This document shows, one piece after another, positions 29,620 through 37,338 of a stretch of 64,000 bases of DNA (position 1 is the first letter of the stretch; each line of letters begins with the position of its first letter). A model generated the notes under the pieces. That model saw nothing but the letters and a program-made list of their open reading frames with translations, had not been told where the DNA came from and ran no database searches. Origin of the DNA: Thioflexithrix psekupsensis (GTDB lineage: Bacteria > Pseudomonadota > Gammaproteobacteria > Beggiatoales > Beggiatoaceae); contig NZ_MSLT01000012.1 in assembly GCF_002149925.1 (NCBI RefSeq), positions 124,001 through 188,000 on the forward strand, read 5' to 3'. Position numbers and translations under genes: made by a program.

Positions 29620-30516
29620 TCAATCAGGTAATTGATCATAAGTGAGTAAAAAAACTCCCTCTCCCCCGCGAGCAAATTCTAACCATAAAAAAGGCAAATC
29701 AGGATAAGCCGCAATCAAAGCCGGCGCACTGGCTCCGACCTCTACCACCAGAATGCCATGCGGCGTGAGATGGCGTTTGGCTTGGGCTAAAATTTGGTGC
29801 GCAAAGGACAAACCATCCTCCCCCGCAGCCAAACCCAATACCGGCTCATGATGATATTCCTCAGGCATTTCTTCTAAAGCCTGCGCATCCACATAAGGCG
29901 GATTAGTCACAATTAAATCGTAATGAATGCCCGCTAATTCGGTGAATAAATCCGATTGTACAATATGCACTTTATCGTTTAATTGATACTCATCAATATT
30001 TTTTTGCGCCACCGCTAATGCGTCGGGAGAAATATCGACTAAATCAACTTCCGCTTCGGGAAAAGATTTAATCGCCGTCGCAATGCCAATGCAACCACTA
30101 CCACAACACAAATCTAACACGCGATTAACCTGTTCTATTTCCAGCCAAGGTGCATAACGCGCTTCAATTAATTCTGCAATGGGAGAACGGGGAATTAACA
30201 CCCGCTGATCCACGTAAAAAGGCAATTGTGCAAACCAAGCTTGTTGCGTTAAATAAGGGACAGGAATGCGTTTTTCTAAGCGTAATTGCAACTGATTTAA
30301 CAATTGCGTTTTTTCTCGATAAGTCAAACGTCCTTGCCATAATAGAGGCGGTAATTCTTGACCTAAATGTAAAGTTTGCAAAACCAAAGCAACGGCTTCA
30401 TCCACCGCATTGTCTGTTCCGTGACCAAAATACAAATGTGCCTCGTTAAAACGACTCGCTGCCCAACGCACAAAGTCGGCAATGGTATGTAATTCATCAA
30501 TTGCACTGCTGTCCAT
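29620..30516 (-). CDS. prmB: Ribosomal protein L3 N5-glutamine methyltransferase
   Basis: A 298-residue protein of the HemK/PrmB family. The N-terminal helical domain (TIADFVRWAASRFNEAHLYF, then GHGTDNAVDEAV) is typical of PrmB rather than PrmC. The catalytic domain has motif I (VLDLCCGSGCIGI), an acidic SAM-ribose residue (VDLVDISPDAL) and the NPPYVD motif that binds the amide of the target glutamine. PrmB methylates a Gln in ribosomal protein L3. An AAGGACAG ribosome site precedes the ATG. The gene converges with arsS across 21 bp. Confidence 0.93.
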   Translation of the reverse strand: MDSSAIDELHTIADFVRWAASRFNEAHLYFGHGTDNAVDEAVALVLQTLHLGQELPPLLWQGRLTYREKTQLLNQLQLRLEKRIPVPYLTQQAWFAQLPFYVDQRVLIPRSPIAELIEARYAPWLEIEQVNRVLDLCCGSGCIGIATAIKSFPEAEVDLVDISPDALAVAQKNIDEYQLNDKVHIVQSDLFTELAGIHYDLIVTNPPYVDAQALEEMPEEYHHEPVLGLAAGEDGLSFAHQILAQAKRHLTPHGILVVEVGASAPALIAAYPDLPFLWLEFARGGEGVFLLTYDQLPD

Positions 30517-30558
30517 AGACTGTCCTTATTTTTAAGAAAAATGGCGTAAGCGTTTTAA

Positions 30559-31604
30559 TTAAACCGTTTTGCCACTGCTCATTAATTCTCTGGTGGTGAT
30601 TCCAGTTTTAAAAGTATTTTTATGTTGTTCAGCGATGTTTTGAAATTGCGAACGGTATTGAGCTTTTACGGTTTGTTTTAATAAAACTTTCTGCTCATCA
30701 ATTGCGGTACGAATTTCGATTTCAAATTCACTGCGGTTTAATAACTCATCTAATTTCAAAACCACTTGATCGGTAATTAACCAACCTGCCACTGCGCCGA
30801 TGATTCCGCCGACCGCTGCGCCTATCGCGGTGCCTGCGACGGGAACGACTGAACCCGCGGCTGCTCCTGCTGCCGCACCTGTGGCAGCCCCACTGCCGAT
30901 TCCTGTGGCTTTGGCGGCGGTGCGAGCGACCAATTTGGTGACAATTTTGCCGCTGGTTCGTTGACCAATTAAGCGAGCGGCTTGCGCACCCACCGCGCCA
31001 ATCGCCACCACGCGCCCACGCCTACGCCCGCAAAACGCACAGAATTTACTGAAAAATCAAAACGTTTCAACACATCTGCTTGCGTGATGCGCAAGGTTTG
31101 ATTAATTAAACCCATTTCATCTTGAGTAAAACCAAAATCTGCTTTAGCCTGATGATCAATTTTTTCTAACGCCTTTGTTACAATCACATTGGCATCATCA
31201 CCCACGTTAGCAAATGCTTGATTTAAGCGTTCATCAAAATTCGCTTCATTAAATAAAATTTCTAAGGCTTTCTTATCGGTATCATGAGTCACCATAGATA
31301 ACAATTGGGTATATTCTCCCGTTAGGGAATAATGAAAATCAGCAAATTTAGGAATTTGAACATAAACGGCTTCAAAAACCGCATCAATTTCTCGATCAAC
31401 ACTCTCATCTAATTCTGTCGCTGCTTCTTCAGTCAGCGCGTGATCAATTTTTTTGGAGAAATGGGGAAAATTGCTTTCGACAATAGCAGCCAATTTATCC
31501 GATAAAATAACCGTATTGTTTGCTACCGAGACTCGCGGTGTCATCTGGTATTTAATTACGCCATAAAAAGTGGCTACAATAACCAGAGCAATAAAAAAGA
31601 CCAC
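30559..31604 (-). pseudogene. Membrane-anchored glycine-zipper protein, split by a frameshift
   Basis: Two overlapping frames read as one broken gene. The first (31604-30969, GTG start) begins with a TM helix (VFFIALVIVATFYGVIKY) and a helical domain, and reaches RFAGVGVGA before running out of frame into an Arg/Trp-rich tail. The second (from about 31011 to 30559) resumes with VVAIGAVGAQAARLIG and a glycine-zipper membrane segment rich in Gly and Ala (GSGAATGAAAGAAAG, then VGGIIGAVAG). Adding one base near 31015 would fuse them into about 347 residues. There is no ribosome site for the second frame. It lies just after the membrane-protein gene ending at 31620. Function is unknown; a sequencing indel or a real mutation are both possible. 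Confidence 0.65.
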
Positions 31605-31619
31605 CAGAAAACGGAATGT

Positions 31620-32414
31620 TTAGTGGTTGTGATGGCTTGTGATTTCACTGTTTTCCTCCTTTACCAAAAACAAATCAGCCACTTCAATTAAATAACGATT
31701 ATATCCCCACACAGCAACGCCACCACTTAATAAAAAAAGTGTCCAAACTATCCCACTAATCACCTGATCAGAAATCCATTCATTACCTGTCACCATTAAC
31801 CACCATGAAAACGCATCTTTTTCCGCTCCCATTTGCAACAGATAACGCACCATATCACATTCAGAAACTAAATGCACTGTGGCATTATTCAAGGTTTTTG
31901 CTAAAGAAGGGTCTAAATAATCAGGAATAAAAGAATAATATTGAACTCCCGCCAATACAAAAATCATCATTAATAAATTGATAGACACTGTCCAATTCTT
32001 CGCAATGACAAAACGCATTTGGGGGTGAATAGAAAGTTTTAAACTGCTTAAAATAAAGTGATAAAGCCCATATAGTAGAAATAGATTCATCAATAGAATA
32101 ACCAAAATTTTCCATTCCCACAACACCATTTGTACTAATAAAACGACAGTCAAAAATAAAGCCGTTAAAATAGCACGAATAAAAACAAAAATTTTTCCCG
32201 TAAAGATTTGATACAATAATGAGGAAGGTTGAAAATAACAAGTGGCTAAACACCATCTTTTCTTTGCAGCAAATTGAAATAAACCAATCATCATTATACT
32301 CATGACAATCATGGGAATAATTAAAATAACGCAAGAAAACGCATAAATATCACGCCAAATAATCAGTATAAAATAAGCCATCAATAAGGCTGCTAATGGT
32401 TTAATGTGTTGCAC
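31620..32414 (-). CDS. Multi-pass membrane protein of unknown function
   Basis: A 264-residue protein starting at GTG 32414 (MQHIKPLAALLMAYF). It has about six hydrophobic helices (near 8-25, 28-50, 78-100, 104-125, 142-162 and 220-240) and a short cytoplasmic tail ending SHHNH. I recognise no family. The next gene's frame begins four codons after this stop, in the same reading phase, so a single TAA is all that separates the two ORFs. They are certainly cotranscribed, and an original fusion cannot be excluded. The ribosome site is weak. Base composition is more AT-rich than the flanking prmB and kdsB. Confidence 0.65.
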   Translation of the reverse strand: MQHIKPLAALLMAYFILIIWRDIYAFSCVILIIPMIVMSIMMIGLFQFAAKKRWCLATCYFQPSSLLYQIFTGKIFVFIRAILTALFLTVVLLVQMVLWEWKILVILLMNLFLLYGLYHFILSSLKLSIHPQMRFVIAKNWTVSINLLMMIFVLAGVQYYSFIPDYLDPSLAKTLNNATVHLVSECDMVRYLLQMGAEKDAFSWWLMVTGNEWISDQVISGIVWTLFLLSGGVAVWGYNRYLIEVADLFLVKEENSEITSHHNH

Positions 32415-32617
32415 GACTTAAAATAATCCCATGCGAGAAACTTAGAAGTGTATAACCAAAAGTCTAACACAGCTTTTAGTGTACAACAAGTGGGGATTAA
32501 AATTTAATTTTAGGAAAAAATACTTTATAATCCGTCATCATTTTTTTCAAGTCACCCTTCATCACTTTGCAATGTTTTTACTTCACACTAAAACGCTTTA
32601 TTAAGGAAAAATTAGCG

Positions 32618-33427
32618 ATGGATCAGCCAATTATCAATACCTTACTTCCTGATTTTTGGGTTATTATTCCAGCGCGTTATGGCTCAACTCGTTTGCCCGG
32701 TAAGCCTTTATTAGATATTCATGGTAAACCCATGATTTGGCATGTTTATCAACAAGCTATTGCCAGTGGTGCGGCGCGGGTCATTATTGCCACAGATGAT
32801 GATCGAATTGAGAAAGTCGCCAAAGCATTTGGGGCTGAAGTTTATTTAACTCATCACCAACACATTTCAGGCACAGATCGCGTGGCTGAAGCGGCTTATT
32901 TAGCGGGTGCAATGCCAGACACTTTAATTGTTAATGTGCAAGGTGATGAGCCTTTAATTGCACCACAATTAATTCAACAAGTGGCTGTTGCATTAGCGAA
33001 AAAAACGGAAGCCAATATGGCCACATTAGGCGAACCCATTGAGCAATGGGCTATGCTTTTTAATCCGCATATTGTTAAAATCGTATTAAATGCAGAAGGT
33101 TTTGCACTTTATTTTAGCCGTGCGCCGATTGCTTGGGTGCGGTCTGATTTTTCTTGGGATAAGGCGATGTGTAAAGAAGAAAAAATTAATACAGGACATG
33201 TGCGCCATTTAGGTATTTATGCTTATCGATTTGATTATTTACAGCTTTATACTCAATTACCAATTTGCACCTTAGAACAGCAAGAATCTTTAGAACAATT
33301 ACGGGTTTTATTTCACGATGGCCGCATTTATGTGGAATTGGCACAAGCACAAAGCAGTATAGGTGTTGATACCGAAGAAGATTTACTGCAAGTCCGTTGT
33401 TTCTTAGCAAGAAATAAGTCGTTTTAA
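32618..33427 (+). CDS. kdsB: CMP-KDO synthetase (3-deoxy-manno-octulosonate cytidylyltransferase)
   Basis: The ATG at 32618 has AAGGA upstream and gives 269 residues; the longer frame from 32567 is unlikely. Family motifs are present in order: VIIPARYGSTRLPGKPL (nucleotide binding), GKPMIWHVYQQA, IIATDDDRI, SGTDRVAEA and IVNVQGDEPLI. The C-terminal part has HLGIYAYR and LEQQESLEQLR...GVDTEEDL. The enzyme activates KDO with CTP for transfer to lipid A, so the cell makes a KDO-containing lipopolysaccharide. lnt follows 40 bp downstream on the same strand, forming an envelope-biogenesis pair. Confidence 0.95.
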   Translation: MDQPIINTLLPDFWVIIPARYGSTRLPGKPLLDIHGKPMIWHVYQQAIASGAARVIIATDDDRIEKVAKAFGAEVYLTHHQHISGTDRVAEAAYLAGAMPDTLIVNVQGDEPLIAPQLIQQVAVALAKKTEANMATLGEPIEQWAMLFNPHIVKIVLNAEGFALYFSRAPIAWVRSDFSWDKAMCKEEKINTGHVRHLGIYAYRFDYLQLYTQLPICTLEQQESLEQLRVLFHDGRIYVELAQAQSSIGVDTEEDLLQVRCFLARNKSF

Positions 33428-33467
33428 CACCCTATCCCTATTCTATTTTTTAGGTTGAAATAACGCT

Positions 33468-34988
33468 GTGAATACGAGAACAACATATTCTATTTTAGGT
33501 GATTTTTTAGCCCTCATCGCAGGAGCAATATTACCATTTGCTTTTGCGCCGTTTTCGTGGTTTTTCTTAGCGATTATTGCGCCTGCTATGTTATTCGTTA
33601 TTTGGCAAAATGTTACGCCTGCGCGTTGTTTTTGGCGGGGGTGGTTATTTGGGGTGGGATTTTTTGGGGTGGGGGTTTCTTGGGTTTATGTGAGTTTTTC
33701 TGATTTTTCAGATATGCCCATGATTTCTGCGATATTATTAACGGTCGCTTTTGTGGCTTTTTTGGCTTTATATCCTGCTATTTTGGGATGGTTTGTTGCG
33801 CGGTTTTTTCCCGATATTCATTACGGTAAATATTTATTATTATTACCCAGTCTTTGGGTCTTATTTGAATGGATAAGAAGCTGGTTATTGACAGGTTTTC
33901 CTTGGTTAAGTTTAGGTTATAGTCAAATTGAAACGCCCTTGCGTGGATTTGCGCCGATTTTTGGTATTTATGGGGTCAGTATAGCCGTGGCTTTTACCGC
34001 AGGTTTATTGGCGTATATGGTCAGAGCCAATCAGTGGAAAATGGAAGAAACGTTGTTGGCTATTTTATTATTTACAGGCGTGTGGGGCGGCGGTTGGATT
34101 TTAACGCAACAAATCTGGTATAAATCTTCTGATTCGCCTTTTTCGGTGGCTTTAATTCAAGGTAATATTCCACAGGAATTTAAATGGAATCAAGCCTATC
34201 AATTAGAAACCATTGAACGTTATTTAAAATTAACTCAACAACATCGCAGTGCAGATGTGGTGATTTGGCCAGAAACAGCAATTACCACTTTTTATCATTT
34301 TCAATTTACTCAAAAAATTTTAGATATATTAATGCAAGAACGGGCTTTATATCAAACTGATTTTTTATTAGGAATGCCTTATGTGGATGAACAAGGACTT
34401 TATTATAATAGTGTTTTAAGTTTAAGTGATGCACCTAATTTTTATCATAAAAATCATTTAGTGCCATTTGGGGAATATATTCCATTAATGAATTGGTTTG
34501 ATAAATGGTTAGATTTTTTAAAACTGCCCATGTCTTCTTTTTCAGCGGGAGACTTTTATCAAGAAAATTTAACCGCCGCAGGGCAAATGATAGGTGTTTC
34601 TATTTGTTATGAGGCGGCTTTTGGCGAGCGAATTCGTACGGCATTGCCAGAGGCAAGTGTTTTGGTTAATGTCAGTAATGATGCGTGGTTTGGAAATTCA
34701 ATTGCACCGCATCAACATTTAGAAATTGCTCAAATGCGCGCTTTAGAAATGGGGCGTTATTTGTTGCGGGCAACGAATACGGGAATTTCGGCGATTATTG
34801 CGCCTTCAGGACAGGTTATTGCGCGTTCTCCGCAATTTGAAGTGTATGCTTTAACGGGAGAAGTGCAACCTTTACAAGGCGTTACGCCTTATGTGCGTTT
34901 AGGGGAGTTACCCTTGTTGCTGTTGACGATGGCGATGTTATTGTTGGGAATGGCGATTTATGGGCAGACACGCCGTGATTTAATTTAA
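33468..34988 (+). CDS. lnt: Apolipoprotein N-acyltransferase
   Basis: A 506-residue inner-membrane protein with a GTG start. The N-terminal part has about six TM helices (AGAILPFAFAPFSWFFL onward, including GFPWLSLGYSQ). A periplasmic nitrilase-fold domain (about 225-475) follows, then one final TM helix. The catalytic triad is visible: Glu near 268 (IWPETAIT), Lys near 327 (FYHKNHLVPFGEY) and Cys near 380 (VSICYEAAF). Lnt adds the third acyl chain to lipoproteins. That fits the several lipoproteins in this window, at 10112, 35429 and 55007. It probably shares a transcript with kdsB. Confidence 0.95.
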   Translation: MNTRTTYSILGDFLALIAGAILPFAFAPFSWFFLAIIAPAMLFVIWQNVTPARCFWRGWLFGVGFFGVGVSWVYVSFSDFSDMPMISAILLTVAFVAFLALYPAILGWFVARFFPDIHYGKYLLLLPSLWVLFEWIRSWLLTGFPWLSLGYSQIETPLRGFAPIFGIYGVSIAVAFTAGLLAYMVRANQWKMEETLLAILLFTGVWGGGWILTQQIWYKSSDSPFSVALIQGNIPQEFKWNQAYQLETIERYLKLTQQHRSADVVIWPETAITTFYHFQFTQKILDILMQERALYQTDFLLGMPYVDEQGLYYNSVLSLSDAPNFYHKNHLVPFGEYIPLMNWFDKWLDFLKLPMSSFSAGDFYQENLTAAGQMIGVSICYEAAFGERIRTALPEASVLVNVSNDAWFGNSIAPHQHLEIAQMRALEMGRYLLRATNTGISAIIAPSGQVIARSPQFEVYALTGEVQPLQGVTPYVRLGELPLLLLTMAMLLLGMAIYGQTRRDLI

Positions 34989-35045
34989 CAGGAATATAAG
35001 TCGTTAAATAAAAATATTCAGGTATTAAAAGCGTTCAGAGTTTTT

Positions 35046-35175
35046 ACATTTCTACCGCCCCCCAACCCCCCTCCTGCTAGGAGGGGGAGTTAGAATAAAA
35101 ACAAAAACAAGCACTTAAAAAATTTCCTCTTTCTCCCCCTCCTAGCAGGAGGGGGCAGGGGGGCGGTAGAAATGT
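35046..35175. repeat. 130-bp palindromic intergenic element (copy 2)
   Basis: Long perfect inverted termini (ACATTTCTACCGCCCCCC and its complement) each enclose an inner hairpin (CCCCTCCTGCTAGGAGGGG on the left, CCCCTCCTAGCAGGAGGGG on the right). An AT-rich centre separates them. Copy 1 at 9134-9267 shares termini and layout but is more decayed. Almost the whole element can fold as one long hairpin or as two smaller ones. It lies between lnt and the tannase-like gene and encodes nothing. Confidence 0.8.
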
Positions 35176-35428
35176 GGATATTGCGGAATTTAACGGGTTT
35201 TATGCTTGAAGCACTCTCTAGGTGTAATTCTTGAGTTACTTGGTAGGGTTTAAATTGAGAATTACTGAGCCTAGCAAAAAAGACTTGTACAAGTGGATAG
35301 GCAGACGTAAGATGCGCTGAGATTTGAGCGTATCAATCAGCGGTGAACGATGCGGGCTTAAAGAGCCATGTGCCGTCACAGCACACATGCAATCAACCAT
35401 AATCCACAGTAAAGATCGAGAAAACCCT
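35176..35428. other. Upstream region of the tannase-like gene
   Basis: No convincing gene. An imperfect inverted repeat lies at about 35218-35274 (CTAGG..TAATTCT and AGAATTA..CCTAG). From about 35300 base composition rises in GC and then matches the tannase gene, so the transferred segment may begin near here. Confidence 0.4.
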
Positions 35429-37156
35429 ATGCAATGTCACTTCAAACGCTGCACCATTACTGCGCTGCTTACCGCAGGACTCATTGCTGGTTGTAACGAC
35501 TCAAGCGAGGAGACTGCCTCCACTCCGGTCGTTGACACGACAGTTGACGCGGAAAACGCCGCCCTGAAATTTGATGCCGCCAACTACACGACCATCAACG
35601 TGACGATCGATGGCATAGCCACCAAACTACGTCAGTACAAAATTGTTTATGTCGCCAAACCGGTCAAATCCGCAACGACCTTAGGCATGTCTGGTGGTGC
35701 CCAGACACTCACCGACCCCTACTCCATGCAAACTATGATCGTCTCGGTATCAGATGCCTTGGTCAGCGATCAGAAGGCACCACTGTATTTCCTTGTGGGC
35801 AACAGCGGCTGGATGGCCAGCCCGGTGACAACTTCGGTCACAGAAGGCAAGGCATTTACCAGTACAGGCGACAGCGACAACGTGGGTGCCGCGTTGAAGG
35901 CGGGTTACGTCATGATCAACGTCGGCACCCGTAGCCGGGGGGCGCGCGCCGAAGACGGCACTTGGACGGGAAAAGCCCCTGCGCCAGTGGTCGATGCCAA
36001 AGCAGCAATTCGCTATTTACGCCTCAACGACAGCGCGATGCCGGGTTCAGCAGAGCGCATTATTGTCACTGGCACCAGCGGGGGTGGTGGCTTGACGGCT
36101 GTCGTCTCGGCTAGCGGCAATAGTGTGGACTTTTTACCGTTCCTAGCCGAAATTGGTGCCGCCGGTATAGCAGGCTCCGGTGCCACAGCCACCAGCACCC
36201 TCAAAGATGATGTCTTTGCCGCCGTTGCTTACTGCCCGATCAACAATCTGGGTAATGCCGATGCGGGTTACGAGTGGGAATATAACGCGACGCGCACGGA
36301 CAGCAACACGCCCTCCTTGAACAACGTGGCTTACTCTGCCGGCCCGCAAGTAAACGCCTCATTTGCTTTGAAAACCATTTTTCCGGCCTATCTCAATAAT
36401 CTGGCCCTGACACTGGAGAATGGCATGGCATTAAACGACAGCAGCTTAAAAGGTGCCACGCAAGCCTTGCTCAAGGCTGAAATTGAGCGTCAGATCGCCA
36501 AGGGCACCGCAGTTCCGACGCTAGGCGGGAATTTTTCATTAAGAGTCGGTGGTCGTCCGGGCGTTGCACCCAGCACGAAAAACATCGTTAACGACTGGCT
36601 GACACTCAGTGGCAGCGGCACCAGTGCTACGGTGACTAATATCGATTACGCCAAGTTCCTTGCGTTTGTGGCAACGATCCAGTCCTTGAAATCGGTCGTT
36701 GCCTTTGACGCGGTGGGTGTCACCGGGAACACTGCCATTTCGGGCGAAACGAACTTGTTTGGCTCTGCCAGCGTGCAATACTCCAACTTTAACGAATGGA
36801 CTTGGGCCAACAACAGCATCACGGGCGATGGCTCCGGCATTGATGATACGGGGGTGAGTTGGACGCAATACTTGTTGAATTCTAACAATAATTTGGCAAC
36901 CCAGCTCAAGCTCATCAATCCGCTGTCTTACCTCAATACCGTGGCTGATACAGCACCTTATTGGTATGTGCGTCATGGCATGATTGACCGTGACACCTCC
37001 TTTGCGATGCAAAGCCTTTTATACTACGCCATTAAAAATGACGCATCCGTCAGGGACGTGAGTTACGCAATGCCCTATCTTGTTTCTCACAGTGGAAATT
37101 ATGATGTTCAGGAAGCCTTTGCGTGGATCAAGTCCAAGGTGGCAGCAAATCCCTGA
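35429..37156 (+). CDS. Tannase-like (subtype B) alpha/beta-hydrolase lipoprotein
   Basis: The ATG at 35429 gives 575 residues. A signal peptide ends in the lipobox LIAGC, followed by Asn, so the protein is envelope-anchored. The hydrolase domain has the nucleophile motif GTSGGGG (Ser near 217). The following stretches, SGNSVDFLPFL and VFAAVAYCPINNLGNADAGY, closely recall subtype B bacterial tannases. Asp in GMIDRDTS (near 520) and His in LVSHSGNYD (near 554) would complete the triad. The family hydrolyses galloyl or related phenolic esters; the true substrate here is unproven. The gene is distinctly GC-richer than its neighbours and ends in a strong terminator, which suggests horizontal acquisition. 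Confidence 0.75.
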   Translation: MQCHFKRCTITALLTAGLIAGCNDSSEETASTPVVDTTVDAENAALKFDAANYTTINVTIDGIATKLRQYKIVYVAKPVKSATTLGMSGGAQTLTDPYSMQTMIVSVSDALVSDQKAPLYFLVGNSGWMASPVTTSVTEGKAFTSTGDSDNVGAALKAGYVMINVGTRSRGARAEDGTWTGKAPAPVVDAKAAIRYLRLNDSAMPGSAERIIVTGTSGGGGLTAVVSASGNSVDFLPFLAEIGAAGIAGSGATATSTLKDDVFAAVAYCPINNLGNADAGYEWEYNATRTDSNTPSLNNVAYSAGPQVNASFALKTIFPAYLNNLALTLENGMALNDSSLKGATQALLKAEIERQIAKGTAVPTLGGNFSLRVGGRPGVAPSTKNIVNDWLTLSGSGTSATVTNIDYAKFLAFVATIQSLKSVVAFDAVGVTGNTAISGETNLFGSASVQYSNFNEWTWANNSITGDGSGIDDTGVSWTQYLLNSNNNLATQLKLINPLSYLNTVADTAPYWYVRHGMIDRDTSFAMQSLLYYAIKNDASVRDVSYAMPYLVSHSGNYDVQEAFAWIKSKVAANP

Positions 37157-37165
37157 TCCGACCCC

Positions 37166-37203
37166 GCCCGCGTAGCTTCCGAATGTCGCTACGCGGGCTT
37201 TTT
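37166..37203 (+). terminator. Strong rho-independent terminator of the tannase-like gene
   Basis: A perfect 11-bp GC-rich stem GCCCGCGTAGC / GCTACGCGGGC with an 11-nt loop is followed by five T residues, starting 10 bp after the stop codon. Confidence 0.9.
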
Positions 37204-37292
37204 CATTTAAACTGCTTGAGTATAACATGCCTTTCTCCATTTTATGCTTCTTAAATCGGTGAGTTTAACATCTTTTTTAGATTTCATTAGTA

Positions 37293-37321
37293 TAGAGACG
37301 CATTTTCGCGTCTCTATTTTT
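37293..37321 (+). terminator. Second terminator-like hairpin
   Basis: A perfect 9-bp stem TAGAGACGC / GCGTCTCTA with a 6-nt loop is followed by TTTTT. It lies between the tannase-like gene and the convergent ABC permease. It is AT-richer than the first terminator and matches the host composition, so it may predate the insertion. Confidence 0.7.
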
Positions 37322-37338
37322 GGATAAAAAAAATGAAA

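Noticed and set aside
36539-37012. 157-codon minus-strand ORF inside the tannase-like gene
   Set aside because: It is antisense to a clear hydrolase domain, has no ribosome site and arises from the higher GC content of that gene.
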